Assembly: GCA_937967375.1 (NCBI GenBank) | Contig: CALCJF010000031.1 | Location: 1-52,997, forward strand | Source: an uncultured Leucobacter sp. | GTDB taxonomy: Bacteria > Actinomycetota > Actinomycetes > Actinomycetales > Microbacteriaceae | Direction of reading: 5' to 3' | DNA: 52,997 nt | Part shown: positions 41,405 to 49,996 of the stretch, piece after piece | How the letters are laid out: each line of letters opens with the position of its first letter | How positions within the stretch are numbered: position 1 is the first letter of the stretch | Program-made: the position numbers and the translations under genes | The notes under the pieces: model-generated | Database searches by the model: none | The model's input: only the letters and a program-made list of their open reading frames with translations | Told to the model about the DNA's origin: nothing

Positions 41405-43192
41405 GTGCTGACTCGACTTTCGAACTACTTTCTGAAGACCCTGCGCGAGGATCCGGCTGACGCCGAGGTCACGAGCCACAAGCTGCTCGTGCGCGCCGGA
41501 TACATCAGGCGCCAGGCGCCGGGCGTGTTCGCCTGGCTGCCGCTCGGTCTCAAGGTGAAGGCGAAGATCGAACAGATCGTGCGCGAAGAGATGCACGCTG
41601 CCGGCGCGCACGAGGTGCATTTTCCGGGTCTGCTGCCCCGCGAGCCGTACGAGGTGACCGGGCGTTGGGAAGAGTACGGTGACGACCTGTTCCGTCTGCA
41701 AGATCGCCACGGAGCCGACTACCTGCTCGCGCCGACGCACGAAGAAGTCTTCACGCTCATGGTGAAAGACATCGTGTCGTCGTACAAAGACCTGCCGCTG
41801 AGCATTTACCAGATTCAAGACAAGTACCGCGACGAGGCTCGACCTCGCGCGGGACTGCTGCGCGGCCGTGAGTTCACAATGAAGGACGCCTACTCGTTCG
41901 ACGTGAGTGACGAGGGTCTCGACGCGAGCTACCAGGCGCAGCGTGATGCGTACGAGCGCATCTTCAAGCGTCTCGGCCTCGAATATGTCATCGTGAAGGC
42001 TGACGCCGGCGCAATGGGCGGCTCGAAGAGCGAAGAGTTCTTGCTGCCGATCGCGATCGGTGAAGACACCTTTGTGCGCTCTTCAGGTGGGTTTGTGGCG
42101 AACGTCGAGGCATTCGCTACCCCGGTGCCCGAGGCGCTGTCTGCAGACGAGATCGCTGCGCTCCCTGCGGCGCTCGTGTTCGATTCGCCGAACACGCCCA
42201 CGATCGAGACGCTCGTTGCGCACACGAACGCGGTGCTGCCTCGCGAGGACGGCCGTGAGTGGGCCGCCGCAGACACACTGAAGAACGTCGTCCTCGCCGT
42301 GACCCCGATCTCGGGTGAGCACGAGGGCGAGCGCTCGCTTGTGGTCGTCGGGATTCCGGGCGATCGCGACGCAGACATGAAGCGTGCCGAGGTTGCGTTC
42401 AGCGGTTGCGAGGTCGAGCCCGCGACTGCCGAGGATTTCGCCAAGCACCCGGGTCTCGTGAAGGGCTACATCGGCCCTGGCGCCGCGGGTGCCGCCGTGC
42501 TCGGACTCGAGGGTTCGACCGGCATTCGCTACCTGCTCGACCCGCGTGTTGTCGCGGGCACCGCTTGGGTGACTGGGGCGAACGAGCACGAGAAGCATGT
42601 CGCGCACCTCGTCGCGGGCCGTGATTTCGAGGGTGACGGCGTTGCCGATATCGCGAACGTGCGCACCGGCGATCCCGCCCCCGACGGGTCGGGCCCTGTC
42701 GAGCTTGCGCGCGGCATGGAGATCGGCCACGTTTTTCAGCTCGGTCGCAAGTACGCCGAGGCGCTCGGCCTCAAGGTGCTCGACGAGAACGGCAAGCTCG
42801 TCACCGTGACAATGGGTTCGTACGGCATTGGTGTCACCCGCATTCTCGCGGTGCTGGCCGAGCTGAACCACGACGATCGCGGCCTCGTCTGGCCCACTGC
42901 TGTGGCCCCGTTCGACGTGCATCTCGTCGCGACCGGCAAAGACGAGGCGGTCTACGAGATCGCTGAGTCGCTCGCTGCGACCCTCGATGCCGCTGGCGTT
43001 GAAGTGATCTTCGACGACCGCCCGAAGGTCTCACCCGGCGTGAAGTTCGGTGACGCCGAGTTGCTCGGTGTGCCCCGCGTGGTGGTCGTTGGTCGCGATG
43101 CGGCCGAGGGCTTTGCCGAGGTGTGGGATCGAGCGGCTGGCACCAAGGATCGTGTCGCGCTCTCAGAGGTGCCTGCGCTGTTTGGCGCGTAG
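41405..43192 (+). CDS. proS: Proline-tRNA ligase (bacterial type with editing domain)
   Basis: 595 aa with a GTG start. Class II motifs: VRAGYIRRQAPGVFAWLPLG (motif 1 region), DEARPRAGLLRGREFTMKDA (motif 2), TMGSYGIGVTRILAVLAELN (motif 3). The insertion domain between motifs 2 and 3 (about 210-400) includes GYIGPGAAGAAVLGLEGS, as in the bacterial editing type that clears Ala-tRNA-Pro. The anticodon-binding domain closes the protein. TACGAT lies 7 bases before the GTG (leaderless). A strong terminator follows. It charges the tRNA-Pro found at 4622. Confidence 0.96.
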   Translation: MLTRLSNYFLKTLREDPADAEVTSHKLLVRAGYIRRQAPGVFAWLPLGLKVKAKIEQIVREEMHAAGAHEVHFPGLLPREPYEVTGRWEEYGDDLFRLQDRHGADYLLAPTHEEVFTLMVKDIVSSYKDLPLSIYQIQDKYRDEARPRAGLLRGREFTMKDAYSFDVSDEGLDASYQAQRDAYERIFKRLGLEYVIVKADAGAMGGSKSEEFLLPIAIGEDTFVRSSGGFVANVEAFATPVPEALSADEIAALPAALVFDSPNTPTIETLVAHTNAVLPREDGREWAAADTLKNVVLAVTPISGEHEGERSLVVVGIPGDRDADMKRAEVAFSGCEVEPATAEDFAKHPGLVKGYIGPGAAGAAVLGLEGSTGIRYLLDPRVVAGTAWVTGANEHEKHVAHLVAGRDFEGDGVADIANVRTGDPAPDGSGPVELARGMEIGHVFQLGRKYAEALGLKVLDENGKLVTVTMGSYGIGVTRILAVLAELNHDDRGLVWPTAVAPFDVHLVATGKDEAVYEIAESLAATLDAAGVEVIFDDRPKVSPGVKFGDAELLGVPRVVVVGRDAAEGFAEVWDRAAGTKDRVALSEVPALFGA

Positions 43193-43260
43193 ACGCCACC
43201 CACTGAGGATTTCTCTACGTCCTTCTGCTCGCCTCGCGCGAGATTTTTGGGCGGGGATCA

Positions 43261-43308
43261 AGCCCCCTGTGAGCGACAATGACTTGTCGCTCACAGGGGG
43301 CTTCTTTC
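43261..43308 (+). terminator. Terminator of proS
   Basis: A perfect 19-bp stem (AGCCCCCTGTGAGCGACAA and complement) with a TGAC loop, followed by TCTTTC, 68 bases after the proS stop. Confidence 0.88.
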
Positions 43309-43451
43309 GGACTTATCCACAGATTTGAGACTTCTGTCGAATTACTGCTTCAGGTGTGCTTATTGTTGAGGCATCGCCGGTCACGGCGACCTCTTACATC
43401 TTGCGCGAAGGGGGCTCCGCGCATTTCTTACAGAGAAACAGGAGTCCGAGC

Positions 43452-43745
43452 ATGTCGCACATCAACGTGTCATACACAGACATCGAGCAGGCAGCCGCAC
43501 AGTTGGGGCATGGCCGAGAAGAGATCAGCGAGAGACTGCAAGGGTTGCAGGCCCTGATCCAGAATCTGGTGTCTTCAGGGTTCGTTACCGAGCACGCCTC
43601 CGTCAAGCTCGACGGCGCGTACTCCGAATACACGGCTAGCGCGAACAACGTGGTTGCAAAGCTCTCCGAGATTCAGAGCTTTTTGCTGCAGACTACGAAC
43701 TCGATTCGTGAGCTCGACGTTCAGATCGCGGCGCGCATCAACTGA
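43452..43745 (+). CDS. ESAT-6/WXG100-like small secreted protein
   Basis: 97 aa. ATG 43452 with CAGGAG 9-10 bases upstream. Predicted helix-turn-helix: helix 1 about 7-40 (DIEQAAAQLGHGREEISERL), a turn (LVSSGFVTEHAS), helix 2 about 50-90 (LDGAYSEYTASANNVVAKLS). The turn keeps the G of W-x-G but not the W; the L-V-x-x-G-(F/Y)-V-T form is typical of the 'pore-forming ESAT-6 family' branch as I recall it. Such proteins are secreted as dimers by type VII systems or act as partners that target a larger effector. First gene of a four-gene operon; no EccC or other secretion gene is nearby. Confidence 0.8.
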   Translation: MSHINVSYTDIEQAAAQLGHGREEISERLQGLQALIQNLVSSGFVTEHASVKLDGAYSEYTASANNVVAKLSEIQSFLLQTTNSIRELDVQIAARIN

Positions 43746-43773
43746 GCCGCGCCCGCGGTGAGAGGTGATGACG

Positions 43774-44088
43774 ATGTCAGATCGCATAAGGCTAGAGCGT
43801 GCTTCTCTTTGCGGAGCGGCTGATGCACTGCGGGTCGCCGCCGAGCCGCTCGCAGGGGCCGACCTCGCCGAAGGGCTGGCGTTTGAGAGCGTCACTGACG
43901 TCTCGTATGCGGCGCACGAGTTTTTGGGTGCCGTCGCGCGGGTGGCTGCGCAGCTGTCGCAGGGTTCGACGGCCAGTGCACAGCTCGTGGCGCACCTGGT
44001 CGAGCGCGGCGGCGAGCTCGACCTGCAGCTCGCAGCTGCAGTCGAGGCAGGCCCGCCGCAGGCGTCACGAGAACAGGAGCGCGCCTGA
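43774..44088 (+). CDS. Small helical protein, probable T7SS effector partner
   Basis: 104 aa from ATG 43774 (GAGAGG 8 bases upstream; GTG 43765 and ATG 43768 are alternatives). Alanine- and leucine-rich and almost entirely helical: LERASLCGAADALRVAAEPL, then AAHEFLGAVARVAAQLSQGS, then LVERGGELDLQLAAAVEA. No cysteine pair or known motif. Its last base overlaps the first base of the hydrolase gene start (TGATG). Size, fold and place between an ESAT-6-like gene and a large effector-like gene match the small helical targeting partners of LXG/WXG effectors. No sequence family was recognised. Confidence 0.65.
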   Translation: MSDRIRLERASLCGAADALRVAAEPLAGADLAEGLAFESVTDVSYAAHEFLGAVARVAAQLSQGSTASAQLVAHLVERGGELDLQLAAAVEAGPPQASREQERA

Positions 44089-45821
44089 TGAGCGTGCTTG
44101 TTCCTACCATGCCCTCTGAAGTGCTTCCTATCGAGACGCCGGTGGCAGGCGACCCGGCTGACGCACACGAAGCGGGGGTTCGTCTGAACCGGGTGTCCGA
44201 GCACTTGCAGCAACTTGCCCATGCAACGCGCTCTGCCCGTGCACAGCTCAGTGCGAGCCAGAGCCTCACGATTGAGCGAGTCGAGTTAGCGCTATGCGAA
44301 CGAGTGCAGCGGCGCACGCAGGCTGCCCTTGCAGCGGCTGAGGCCGGGAGCTCGGCGTTTCGCCTCTACGGCGAGCAGATCGGAGGCATCCACGCGCAAG
44401 CTCGACACATTGAAGACCGGGTGAGCGAGCAACTCGCCGAGATACGTGGGTGCGTCTCCGCGGTGCGAGAGATTCTCGCTATCTTGCGGTGTTCAGTGCA
44501 GCTGCACTGGAACATCAGCGTGCCGCTTGAAATACCTCAAGCCGATACGGGCTATGGCGACCCCATAGAGAGTGCCGAACTCCGGGCGCGCTATGAGTCG
44601 CAGTGGTGCGTCGCCGCGTTGCGGTGGCGCAGCGCGCTAGACGAATTGCATTTGCTGCAGAGACAGTGGCGGTCGTTGCTCGACGACCGAGTCGAGGCAG
44701 AGCGGCTTTTCGTGAGCAAGCTCGAACGACTGAGCGACGATGACGCGTTGCTTGTAAGCGATTCGATCGAGGCTTCAGCGGCGATAGGCCCCGCAATCTC
44801 GGCGAGCCGTCAGGCGACACTACGTGTAGGCGCGGCGATCAAAGCAGGTGAGCGGCGCGGTCACCCATTTCTTGCGGATCTCTACGAAGAGTACGCGCTG
44901 CAACTCGCGGCAACAGGAAAGCCGCCTCCCGCCCAGGCGGTCGCGCAGTGGTGGTGGCGACTGACCGAAAACCAGAGACAGCAGCTGATTGCAGAAGTGC
45001 CGCTCGTGGTCGGCAACCTTGCGGGAGTACCCCTCGACAGCCGAGTGGCGGCTAACGCGCGAAGTGCAGAGCAGTTCGCGAACGCGGAGGGCATCAGTGC
45101 GCAAGAGGCTGCCTATTGGAACAGGGTCGCTGCAGGGCGAGTCAATCTCGTTGTGAGCGACCCGGGCAACAGTCGGATCGTCGAGATGATCGGCGAACCC
45201 GGGCCAGACACTGCTCGGGTGATCACCTTCTTGCCAGGCACGATGTCTCAGATGAAACACTTCTATGCCGGGTCGACCCAGCAAGTAGCCCAATACCTCG
45301 TGACCCGCTCGAGCGGTACCAGTGTCGCGTTCGTATACAAAGACGGCTCGTGGGCCAGTTGGCTCGGCCCCGGCGCGAACACGAATTACGACAGGCTGCA
45401 AGAACTCGGCGGTCAGGTCGCCGAGTTTCAGCGTGAAGTGCTCGGGCGCGAGCCCTCGTTGCAAGGGGCCTCGCAGGTGGCCATCGCTCACAGCGCAGGT
45501 ATGAGTGTGCTTTCTGGGGCAGAGCTTTCGGGGGCCGAATTCGACACGGTCATATCGCTCGGGGGCGCGTTCGCGCTGCGTGACTGGCGCCCCGACCCGG
45601 GCACCGACTACCACCACTTTCAATACGACAATGATGCGATCAACATGATCGATGGGGGCAGGCTTTGGACGCCGCACGAGCTGAATGATGTGTTTCAGCA
45701 GCACGTCTTCGACTCGGAAGGGCTGGCTCGGATTGAGAGCCATAGTCGCATAGCTGAGGGGCCAGAAACGAATGAAGAAGCGTTGAAGCAGATGCTCGAC
45801 CTCTTGAAAGGTGAAACATGA
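44088..45821 (+). CDS. Large WXG-like/DUF1023 alpha/beta hydrolase, putative type VII effector
   Basis: 577 aa. Residues 20-280 are helical and coiled-coil-like (RLNRVSEHLQQLAHATRSAR, RSALDELHLLQRQWRSLLDD), resembling WXG/LXG targeting domains. Residues 286-325 hold the DUF1023 marker W-x-x-L-x-x-x-x-R-x-x-L-I-x-x-x-P-x-x-x-G-N-L-x-G-(I/V)-P. The C-terminal 250 residues are an alpha/beta hydrolase: VITFLPGT, VAFVYKDGS, the nucleophile elbow A467-H-S469-A-G471, and acidic candidates D514/D516. The elbow has A instead of the first G of GxSxG. Mature activity could be lipase, phospholipase or esterase. It overlaps the downstream lipoprotein gene by 4 bases. The order small helical partner(s), lipase-like effector, lipoprotein recalls the staphylococcal TslA/TilA type VII lipase system, with the domain order reversed. 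No secretion genes nearby. Confidence 0.72.
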   Translation: MSVLVPTMPSEVLPIETPVAGDPADAHEAGVRLNRVSEHLQQLAHATRSARAQLSASQSLTIERVELALCERVQRRTQAALAAAEAGSSAFRLYGEQIGGIHAQARHIEDRVSEQLAEIRGCVSAVREILAILRCSVQLHWNISVPLEIPQADTGYGDPIESAELRARYESQWCVAALRWRSALDELHLLQRQWRSLLDDRVEAERLFVSKLERLSDDDALLVSDSIEASAAIGPAISASRQATLRVGAAIKAGERRGHPFLADLYEEYALQLAATGKPPPAQAVAQWWWRLTENQRQQLIAEVPLVVGNLAGVPLDSRVAANARSAEQFANAEGISAQEAAYWNRVAAGRVNLVVSDPGNSRIVEMIGEPGPDTARVITFLPGTMSQMKHFYAGSTQQVAQYLVTRSSGTSVAFVYKDGSWASWLGPGANTNYDRLQELGGQVAEFQREVLGREPSLQGASQVAIAHSAGMSVLSGAELSGAEFDTVISLGGAFALRDWRPDPGTDYHHFQYDNDAINMIDGGRLWTPHELNDVFQQHVFDSEGLARIESHSRIAEGPETNEEALKQMLDLLKGET

Positions 45822-46357
45822 GAAGTCGTTCCGCAGGGGTCCTGATCTTGTCATTGATCATGTTGAGCGGCTGCGCTCGAGCGGTCGATCCTGTAGAACC
45901 CGGTAGTCCACTCACCACACTGCAAGAGGCGCGCGTATTTCAGAATGACGAACTAGTTCGCCTCGCGCAGTATGTCTCGCCGGAGTGGATAGTGGGCGGT
46001 TTTGAAGAACCTATTCCTCGCATGCACGGCCTCTCCTGCGACTGGATGGCTGGGGCTGCGTCCTCGCCAGATGTTGCAGGGGTGATGCTGCCAGGTGGCT
46101 ATGACCTGGAGGTAAAACCAACAGTCAACTTGATTCCAATCTTGGAGATGGTGGCTGAGGAGTACCAACAGGATGGATGGGCGGTCGACTGGGAAGAGCC
46201 GAATAAGCACGAGGATCTCATGCTCACCTCTCCTGAAGGCTACGTATTCTTCGTGAGCGCGACCATGCTCCGAGATGGTGGCCTTGAATACTCGATGAGC
46301 AGCTTCAGCCCATGTCTTAAAGCACCAGAGGGTTTCACGCTGTTCGACGAGTATTGA
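45818..46357 (+). CDS. Lipoprotein, putative immunity protein of the adjacent hydrolase
   Basis: 179 aa. Signal with lipobox MLSGC-A (Cys about residue 20), so the protein is anchored on the outer face of the membrane. The mature part has two or three cysteines (LSCDWMAG, SSFSPCLKA), possibly a disulfide, and many acidic and aromatic residues (EEYQQDGWAVDWEEPNKHED). ATG overlaps the hydrolase stop (ATGA), so the two are tightly coupled. Placement and topology fit an immunity protein that meets an incoming extracellular lipase at the membrane. No family recognised; accessory or chaperone roles are possible. Confidence 0.68.
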   Translation: MRSRSAGVLILSLIMLSGCARAVDPVEPGSPLTTLQEARVFQNDELVRLAQYVSPEWIVGGFEEPIPRMHGLSCDWMAGAASSPDVAGVMLPGGYDLEVKPTVNLIPILEMVAEEYQQDGWAVDWEEPNKHEDLMLTSPEGYVFFVSATMLRDGGLEYSMSSFSPCLKAPEGFTLFDEY

Positions 46358-46508
46358 GCTTGGAACGCTCCGTCGCTGTTTCCCAGGGCAGCCGAAGCTC
46401 CGTCGCCGGGGCAGCGGGGCGCGTAAGTGGCCTGTTCACGGCAGCGTGAGGTATTCTGGATAGCTGACCCGCGGGCGCGGGTCTGACATCTGAATAAGGA
46501 GGCCCACC

Positions 46509-47504
46509 GTGAAGATCGACCTCGCCATGCTGCGCGGACTTGAGCGCGAGCGCGAGATTCCGTTCGAGGAACTTGCCAGCATCATCGAGCAGGCCATCCA
46601 TACTGCCTACATCAAGCACGAGGTGAACATTGGCCACGCCGAGCCCTCTGCCGACGAGGTTCGAGTGACGCTCGACCGAAAGACCGGCGCCATCAGCGTG
46701 CTCGTGCCCGAGCTGAACGAGGCCGGCGAAGTGATCGGCGAAGCACTCGCCGACACCGAGGAGTTCGGTCGTATCGGCGCAAACGCGGCCAAGCAGGTCA
46801 TCAACCAGCGCCTGCGCGACCTTGGTGACGACCAGGTGCTCGGCCAGTTCAAAGACAAAGAAGGTCACATCGTCTCTGGCATCGTGCAGCAGGGACCGAA
46901 CCCGCGCATGGTGCATATCGATCTTGGTGACCTCGAAGCGATCATGCCTCCTGAAGAGCAGGTTCCCGGCGAAGAGTACAAGCACGGCACACGCCTGCGC
47001 GTATACGTGACGAGCGTGTCGAAGGGTCTGAAGGGCCCGCAGATCGTCGTTTCGCGCACCCACCCGGGGCTTGTGCGCCGACTTTTCGAGCTCGAGGTTC
47101 CAGAGCTTTCGGCAGGAATCGTCGAAATCGTCTCGCTGGCGCGAGAAGCTGGTCACCGAACCAAGGTTGCGGTGCGCGCAACCCAGGCCGGCATCAATGC
47201 AAAGGGCACCTGCATCGGTGAGATGGGGCGCCGTGTGCGCGCCGTCATGAGCGAGCTGGGTGAAGAGAAGATCGACATCGTCGACTACTCGCCCGAACTG
47301 CCGAAGTTCGTTGCAAACGCACTCTCGCCGTCGAAGGTCACCGACGTATTCATGCTCAACGAGCAGCTGAAGCAGGTGCGCGCGCTCGTACCCGACTTCC
47401 AGCTTTCGCTCGCGATCGGCAAGGAGGGCCAGAACGCTCGCCTCGCCGCAAAGCTGACGGGCGCAAAAATTGATATCCAGCCGGACTCAATCATGAATGA
47501 TTGA
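46509..47504 (+). CDS. nusA: Transcription termination/antitermination factor NusA
   Basis: 331 aa, GTG start with AAGGAGG 6 bases upstream. N-terminal RNA-polymerase-binding domain, S1 domain (about 125-200; GHIVSGIVQQGPNPRMVHID), then KH1/KH2 domains with THPGLVRRLFELEVPELSAG, GEMGRRVRAVMSELGEEKID, SLAIGKEGQNARLAAKLTGA. It lacks the C-terminal acidic repeats of E. coli NusA, as is normal in Actinobacteria. The usual neighbours rimP (upstream) and ylxR-infB (downstream) are missing: a T7SS-like module lies before it and a two-component operon after it. Confidence 0.95.
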   Translation: MKIDLAMLRGLEREREIPFEELASIIEQAIHTAYIKHEVNIGHAEPSADEVRVTLDRKTGAISVLVPELNEAGEVIGEALADTEEFGRIGANAAKQVINQRLRDLGDDQVLGQFKDKEGHIVSGIVQQGPNPRMVHIDLGDLEAIMPPEEQVPGEEYKHGTRLRVYVTSVSKGLKGPQIVVSRTHPGLVRRLFELEVPELSAGIVEIVSLAREAGHRTKVAVRATQAGINAKGTCIGEMGRRVRAVMSELGEEKIDIVDYSPELPKFVANALSPSKVTDVFMLNEQLKQVRALVPDFQLSLAIGKEGQNARLAAKLTGAKIDIQPDSIMND

Positions 47505-47949
47505 GTCCGAGTGACTCGCATGGGCGGGCGGTCCTTTCTTTGTTGAAGGGGTCGCCTGCTCGCGTTTTAGCTGCCCCTTCTGAAACACCCAATTCTGAGA
47601 CACTCAGATCAGAAACACCCAGCTCTCTGAGACAGCGCCAGAAGCATCGATCAGCAATAAAGGCACAAGGATCGGCGGGATTCTTGTGCTTTTGTCATCG
47701 CTTTGTGCCTTTAGCGCCGAGCTCGGTGGCGCCGCCACCAGCCAGCTCCCTCAAATCTTGCTCAAGTCAGTTGCGTCTGCGCCGCAATCTCGATTGGTTT
47801 GTGATGGAGCAGTCTACGAAGAGGTAACGAAGCAAGGGTGGCATCCGTATGAGCAGTATCGAGACCGATGCCAGAGTGTCTGATACCTTGAGTGCACAAC
47901 CGCACCGCAAACTGAACCCGGTCATGCCAACGGGTTCGCGGAGATTCCG
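47505..47949. other. 445-base intergenic region between nusA and the regulator gene
   Basis: No convincing gene. It holds two imperfect copies of a 29-base unit (47580-47637, with CTGAAACACCCA / CAGAAACACCCA and TCTGAGACA in each) and a CTCAAA-N5-CTCAAG direct repeat at 47750-47766. A 65-codon frame from GTG 47686 to 47883 exists but lacks a ribosome-binding site. Confidence 0.5.
47750..47766. promoter_or_regulatory. Direct repeat CTCAAA-N5-CTCAAG, predicted regulator site
   Basis: Two CTCAA(A/G) half-sites spaced 11 bases, about 185 bases upstream of the OmpR-type regulator gene. The same pattern recurs upstream of gluA at 50992-51008. Direct repeats at 11 bases are the usual OmpR-family binding layout. 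Confidence 0.5.
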
Positions 47950-48615
47950 ATGAAGATTCTGATTGTCGAAGACGACGAGCGCGTGTCAGAAGCCCTGAGC
48001 GTGTTCTTGCGCAAGCGCGGTTACGGCACGCAGGTTGCGGCGAACGGGGCGGCGGCGTTCGCTTCACTCGGTTCAGACACTGAGGTGGTGCTGCTCGACC
48101 TCGGGCTTCCCGACATCGACGGCATCGATCTTTGCCGCAGAATCCGCGCCCAGACCGGTGTGCCCATCATCATCGCGACCGCCCGAAGCCACGTGCAAGA
48201 TCGCATCAAGGGACTGCGCGCCGGCGCCGATGACTTCGTAGTGAAACCGTACGATGTGCGCGAACTGCTCGCGCGCATTGAAGCGGTGACGCGACGCGCC
48301 AGGTCGTTGCCTACCGAACCGCAGCCCGAGTTCGATGCGCAGGGGGTGCAGATTGACCTTGTGACGCGGCAGGTGACTGTCGACGGTCAACCTGTCGAAC
48401 TCACTCGAAAAGAGTTCGACATTGTCGCGGTGCTCGCTCGTTACCCCGGCGTCGTGGTGCCGAGAGAGCGCCTGATACAAGAGGTGTGGAACACCGAATG
48501 GCATGCGTTCAGCAGATCACTTGAGGTGCATGTTGGTTCGATCAGACGCAAAACCGGTCGCGGCGAACTGATCGAGACCGTTCGCGGCGTTGGCTATCGA
48601 ATAGCGGTCTCCTGA
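47950..48615 (+). CDS. OmpR-family response regulator
   Basis: 221 aa, ATG with GGAG 7 bases upstream. Receiver with E7/D8/D9, phosphorylated D50 (VVLLDLGLPDIDG), T77 and K99 (DFVVKPYD). Winged helix: LTRKEFDIVAVLARYPGVVV, and SRSLEVHVGSIRRKTGRGEL. It lies 4 bases upstream of the kinase gene. Together with the kinase and TAXI lipoprotein it forms a three-gene signalling operon. The CTCAAR repeats before it and before gluA are candidate binding sites. Confidence 0.93.
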   Translation: MKILIVEDDERVSEALSVFLRKRGYGTQVAANGAAAFASLGSDTEVVLLDLGLPDIDGIDLCRRIRAQTGVPIIIATARSHVQDRIKGLRAGADDFVVKPYDVRELLARIEAVTRRARSLPTEPQPEFDAQGVQIDLVTRQVTVDGQPVELTRKEFDIVAVLARYPGVVVPRERLIQEVWNTEWHAFSRSLEVHVGSIRRKTGRGELIETVRGVGYRIAVS

Positions 48616-48619
48616 AACC

Positions 48620-49996
48620 ATGCGCACCCGTCTCTTTGTGGTCTTCTTGGTGCCCCTCGTGGGGGTGCTGCTCGCGCTCGGCGGAGCCTACGCGTGGAGC
48701 GCCGCGCGAAGCGTGCAGCAGGAGTTCTATGCCGAACGCCTCGGCGATCTCGGCTATTTTGTCACCAGCGCGAGACAGGCACTCCGATCTGGCAACGCCA
48801 CCGTGATCGAGGGCGAGATCGATCGCTATCACCAGCTCTACGGGGCGCGTTTGGCGGTAGTCGACCGCTCTGGCACCCCGTGGGTGTCACGCGGGCTTGA
48901 CTCGAATGTGCTCGACGAGGTCGCAACCGACAAAGTGCTGCTTGCGCTTTCGGGGCGACGTGGTGAGACGCCGCAGGCGGTGCTGCCCTGGCTGTTCACC
49001 GAAGCGGTGATGGTTGAGCCCGTGTTCGACGACGGTGACGTGATCGGCGCGGTCATGCTGTCGACGAGCATGGATGCTCCGAGAGATACGATCACGAGGC
49101 AGTGGGTGCTGCTCGCAGGCGCTTCGGTGCTTGCTATTGCGATTGGCCTGCTGGTCGTGAATCGCCTCGCAAGCTGGGTGCTGCAGCCGGTTCGTCGCGT
49201 CGATGAGGCGATGGAGGCGATCGAGCAGGGGCATATGGAGGCGAGGATCGCCGACGACACAGGCCCGCCAGAGCTGCGGCGCATGATCGCTCTGTTTAAC
49301 CGCATGGCTGAAGAAATCGAGCGAGTGGTGTCGAGGCAGCAGGAGTTCGCCCTGACGGCTTCGCACGAGCTTCGCAACCCGCTGAACGCGTTGCTACTTC
49401 GCGTCGAGTCGCTTGCGACGGGCCTTGACGAAGAGTGGGAGAGCGACATCGAGGCCACCCGTGATGAGGGGCGTAGGATGGCACAGATTCTTGACGCTCT
49501 GCTCGGGCTTGCCAGGAGCGGGGGAGGCACATCGGTGCTCACCTCCGTCGACTTGTCGGAGCTCGTGGCGCGCAGAATCGATGCCTGGCAGCAGGTGGCA
49601 GCGCAGGATCGCGTGCGCTTTGAACTGCGTCTCGAGCAGAGCATGCCCACCCTTACCGACGCGATCATCGTCGAGAGCGCATTCGACGCGGTGATCGACA
49701 ATGCCCTGAAGTACGCGCCATCGAGCAGCAAGATTGAGGTGTCAACCGAAGACAGCGCCGAACACAGCGAGATTGTGGTGCGGGATCATGGCCCCGGCAT
49801 CGACGCCGCAGACCTCGAACGGGCGACCGACCGATTCTGGCGTGGCTCCGGCAGCGATCAGAAACCCGGGTCGGGGCTTGGCCTTGCGATTGCGAGCGAT
49901 CTGCTGGCCTCGGTTGGTGGGCAGTTGCGTGTTTCGGCCCCGCCAAGCGGGGGCCTCACGGTGACGTTTCGGTTTGCGAAGGAGGCGGCGTCGTGA
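48620..49996 (+). CDS. Membrane sensor histidine kinase with extracellular domain
   Basis: 458 aa. Membrane helices at 5-27 and 162-182 enclose an extracytoplasmic domain of about 135 residues, with a HAMP domain (182-240; VNRLASWVLQPVRRVDEAME). The dimerisation box QEFALTASHELRNPLNALLL carries H249. HATPase motifs: FDAVIDNALKYAPSS, VVRDHGPGID, GSGLGLAI. The last bases overlap the TAXI gene start (GTGA). The extracellular sensor domain could dock the TAXI lipoprotein. Confidence 0.92.
   Translation: MRTRLFVVFLVPLVGVLLALGGAYAWSAARSVQQEFYAERLGDLGYFVTSARQALRSGNATVIEGEIDRYHQLYGARLAVVDRSGTPWVSRGLDSNVLDEVATDKVLLALSGRRGETPQAVLPWLFTEAVMVEPVFDDGDVIGAVMLSTSMDAPRDTITRQWVLLAGASVLAIAIGLLVVNRLASWVLQPVRRVDEAMEAIEQGHMEARIADDTGPPELRRMIALFNRMAEEIERVVSRQQEFALTASHELRNPLNALLLRVESLATGLDEEWESDIEATRDEGRRMAQILDALLGLARSGGGTSVLTSVDLSELVARRIDAWQQVAAQDRVRFELRLEQSMPTLTDAIIVESAFDAVIDNALKYAPSSSKIEVSTEDSAEHSEIVVRDHGPGIDAADLERATDRFWRGSGSDQKPGSGLGLAIASDLLASVGGQLRVSAPPSGGLTVTFRFAKEAAS

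Noticed and set aside
43313..43321. Perfect DnaA box TTATCCACA
   Set aside because: Single copy just after the proS terminator with no cluster of further boxes, so no origin; it may be chance.
47686..47883. 65-codon frame that could encode a small secreted protein (ending EQYRDRCQSV)
   Set aside because: No Shine-Dalgarno, no full signal peptide from the GTG, and it overlaps the CTCAAR repeat that looks like a promoter element. Kept only as a remote possibility.
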